From positions 558,001 to 622,000 of the forward strand of contig NZ_CP064188.1 of NCBI RefSeq assembly GCF_015353075.1: a DNA stretch of 64,000 bases. The letters are read 5' to 3'. The DNA is from Rhizobium sp. 007 (lineage in GTDB: Bacteria > Pseudomonadota > Alphaproteobacteria > Rhizobiales > Rhizobiaceae). The position numbers and the translations under genes are program-made. Numbering within the stretch: the first letter of the stretch is position 1; each line of letters starts with the position of its first letter. Under the pieces are notes generated by a model. It was not told the origin of the DNA and did no database searches. It saw only the letters and a list, made by a program, of their open reading frames with translations. Positions 62,569 to 64,000 of the stretch are shown one piece after another.

Positions 62569-63316
62569 TAGAATATTCCATCCCGTTCTCAAGACGGTCG
62601 AGTTCGGTTCTGATAGGAAACCGCTTATCTGATGGCTAGGCGGATGTCGGCTTAACGTGATTGCAGATCCTGCTCGTTCTTTTAGTAGCCAGTAGATACT
62701 GGCTTCGAGCGTCCCAACCGCTGTTGCTGCCGCTGCGAGACAGGATGGCGGCATCCGCGCCGCTGCCAAGGCATATGACGTCAGTGAGGCCTCGGTTAGG
62801 CATGCTTATCCGGTGAGCTACTTCGCATTCCTATCTTTACCGAAGCGGCGAATTAAGACGGTACTGGCTTCCGCGCGTGCCGACCCTGCGGGCTTCAAGG
62901 TTCAGTGCGAAATGCTCCTTCGCCACCCTATACGCATTATCCGCAGAGAGCTCTTGGTTCAGCCAGCGGCCAGTCGTCGAGTTCGTAGAGCACGATGCAC
63001 TCGCGCAGGCGTCGATGAAGAATTAATGGTCGTCGGCCTGGAATTGTTGACGTCCGCGGCGGGCTTCGGTCCAAACTGGGTGGCGACACGCTAGGGCTAG
63101 GCGACAGGTCTGGCTTTTATTCACCTTGCCCGTGACCGCTCACTCAAAGTTGCGCCGCCGCAGGAATCTTTTCTCATCGATGACATTTTCGACCGCTGTG
63201 GACAGGCTCCCTGTACCGCATTGATTTCTCTAATGGATCACGAGTTTTCATGCTGTGGAGGACGCTTGAGCTGAGATGCCATCCGAAACATGCCGATTGA
63301 CTCGCTTTTCGCATAG
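62569..63316. other. Stretch without a clear gene
   Basis: About 750 bases. A frame around 62700-63094 begins with ASSVPTAVAAAARQDGGIRAAAKAYDVSEASVRHAY, which looks like a helix-turn-helix, and continues SYFAFLSLPKRRIKTVLASARADPAGFKVQCEMLLRHPIRIIRREL. It has no good start and no known family, so it may be the decayed remnant of a DNA-binding protein. Confidence 0.35.
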
Positions 63317-63331
63317 GAACAAAAGAGGAAC
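63317..63331 (+). promoter_or_regulatory. Alphaproteobacterial LexA box before imuA
   Basis: GAAC-AAAAGAG-GAAC is the direct repeat GAAC-N7-GAAC with the spacing of the alphaproteobacterial LexA box. It ends 49 bases before the imuA start, where LexA would block transcription. Confidence 0.82.
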
Positions 63332-63380
63332 ATTCTCGCTTTTAAACGGGATGGAAACCTGCTTTTGACGAAGGCCACAG

Positions 63381-64000
63381 ATGGCGCAGCCGCGCGCGAA
63401 CCTTACCCTCTCCGAGCTTCGAGGCCGTATTCAGCATCTCGAAGGAACGGCTAGCCGCCGCAAGGTCGTCCTGCCGTTCGGGGTGGCCGAAATCGATGGA
63501 CACCTTCCGGGCGGTGGCCTTTCATACGGAGCATTGCATGAGGTCGCCGGCGGCGGGACAGGGACTGTCGATGGAGCGGCCGCAGCGCTGTTTGCGGCGG
63601 GAATCGCCGCCCGCACAAAGGGTAAAATCCTGTGGTGCCTGACAAGGCCCGACCTGTTTTTTCCGGCCATATCTCAGGCGGGGCTGCATGCCGACCGGGT
63701 GATCTTCTGCGAGGCCGACCGGGAAGAGGATGTGTTGGCTTCAATGGAAGAAGGCCTCGGTTTCGGTGGCCTTGGAGCGGTGGTCGGCGAGCTCGTACGT
63801 CTTCCCATGACAGTCTCGCGCCGTCTCCAGCTGGCAGCCGAAAAGACCGGCACGATGGGTATAGCGCTCCGGCGCTGGCGGCGGCAGACAGAAGCCTCGG
63901 ACTACGGCCAGCCCACCGCTGCAACAACGAGATGGCGCGTGAGCGTCTTGCCGTCCGAACCGCTTCCCGTTGCCGGTGTCGGCCGGGCGCGATGGCTGGC
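63381..64000 (+). CDS. imuA: ImuA family SOS mutagenesis protein (cut by window end)
   Basis: The visible 206 residues read MAQPRANLTLSELRGRIQHLEGTASRRKVVLPFGVAEIDGHLPGGGLSYGALHEVAGGGTGTVDGAAAALFAAGIAARTKGKILWCLTRPDLFFPAISQAGLHADRVIFCEADREEDVLASMEEGL, the RecA-like but Walker-degenerate ImuA core. It works with ImuB and DnaE2 in damage-induced mutagenesis. In this group imuB and dnaE2 normally follow, beyond this window. The ATG at 63381 and the LexA box fit. Only the carboxy end is missing. Confidence 0.9.
   Translation, partial: MAQPRANLTLSELRGRIQHLEGTASRRKVVLPFGVAEIDGHLPGGGLSYGALHEVAGGGTGTVDGAAAALFAAGIAARTKGKILWCLTRPDLFFPAISQAGLHADRVIFCEADREEDVLASMEEGLGFGGLGAVVGELVRLPMTVSRRLQLAAEKTGTMGIALRRWRRQTEASDYGQPTAATTRWRVSVLPSEPLPVAGVGRARWL

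Noticed and set aside
1..64000. tRNA, rRNA, CRISPR arrays, replication origin
   Set aside because: None was recognised on inspection; no repeat-spacer arrays or repABC-type genes are present in this window.

Overview
The window looks like accessory or plasmid-type DNA of an alphaproteobacterium of the Rhizobiales (Rhizobiaceae such as Rhizobium or Ensifer are the best guess). The reasons are the protein families present, an alphaproteobacterial direct-repeat LexA box (GTTC-N7-GTTC type) in front of an imuA-like gene at the right edge, a GGAAC-N16-CGTT promoter of the EcfG (RpoE2) general-stress type, and many short Rhizobiaceae-style stress proteins. No tRNA, rRNA, CRISPR array or replication origin was seen.

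Layout. 0-3.4 kb: a glutathione S-transferase, a TetR regulator divergent from a RidA-family gene with three matching operator-like boxes between them, and an IS630-type transposase remnant. 3.6-14.1 kb: almost entirely minus-strand genes. One run holds a DUF2092 protein, a small secreted protein, a Tat-exported metallo-beta-lactamase-fold protein and a CobW-type GTPase. A second run holds a PpiC-like isomerase, a HupE/UreJ membrane protein, a secreted protein of unknown function and a DUF3604 protein. 14.5-24 kb: a beta-barrel outer membrane protein, a LysR/SnoaL-like divergent pair, an EcfG-type small gene, a DNA polymerase IV whose steric-gate residue is deleted, an NAD(P)-binding oxidoreductase with a cupin, and a GreA/GreB-like factor. 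24.18-26.80 kb: a complete IS21-family element with an 8-bp target duplication.

27-31.6 kb: a redox group made of a FAD/Rieske oxidoreductase, a di-haem cytochrome and a HiPIP, followed by a decayed PQQ sugar dehydrogenase and a VOC protein. 31.7-40 kb: an island of very small genes, several encoding single-span membrane peptides too short for ordinary gene calling. Four copies of one compact RNA-like element occur here, three directly in front of small genes. Its folded form would be a hairpin whose loop pairs with sequence beyond a second hairpin. This is the strongest candidate for something undescribed in the window. A two-gene operon here has a LexA box. 37.6-42.6 kb: an SLC13 permease, an AI-2E-family permease, DUF3309, a PNPOx-like protein and a further small membrane protein.

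42.9-59.2 kb: an envelope-stress-like block with a TPR regulator, MarC, an MscS channel, a lipoprotein hydrolase, an HlyD/DUF2955 efflux pair, a second AI-2E permease, a potassium channel, a family-63-type glucosidase, DUF3300 and DUF2950. Four copies of a TATGTTAC-type motif lie in its intergenic regions, suggesting one regulon. The block is decaying: the second AI-2E, glucosidase and DUF3300 genes are frameshifted, and a deletion has joined the glucosidase to the tail of a short-chain dehydrogenase. 59.3-64 kb: two toxin-antitoxin pairs, each with an inverted-repeat operator, a SHOCT protein, and the start of the SOS mutagenesis gene imuA, cut by the window end.
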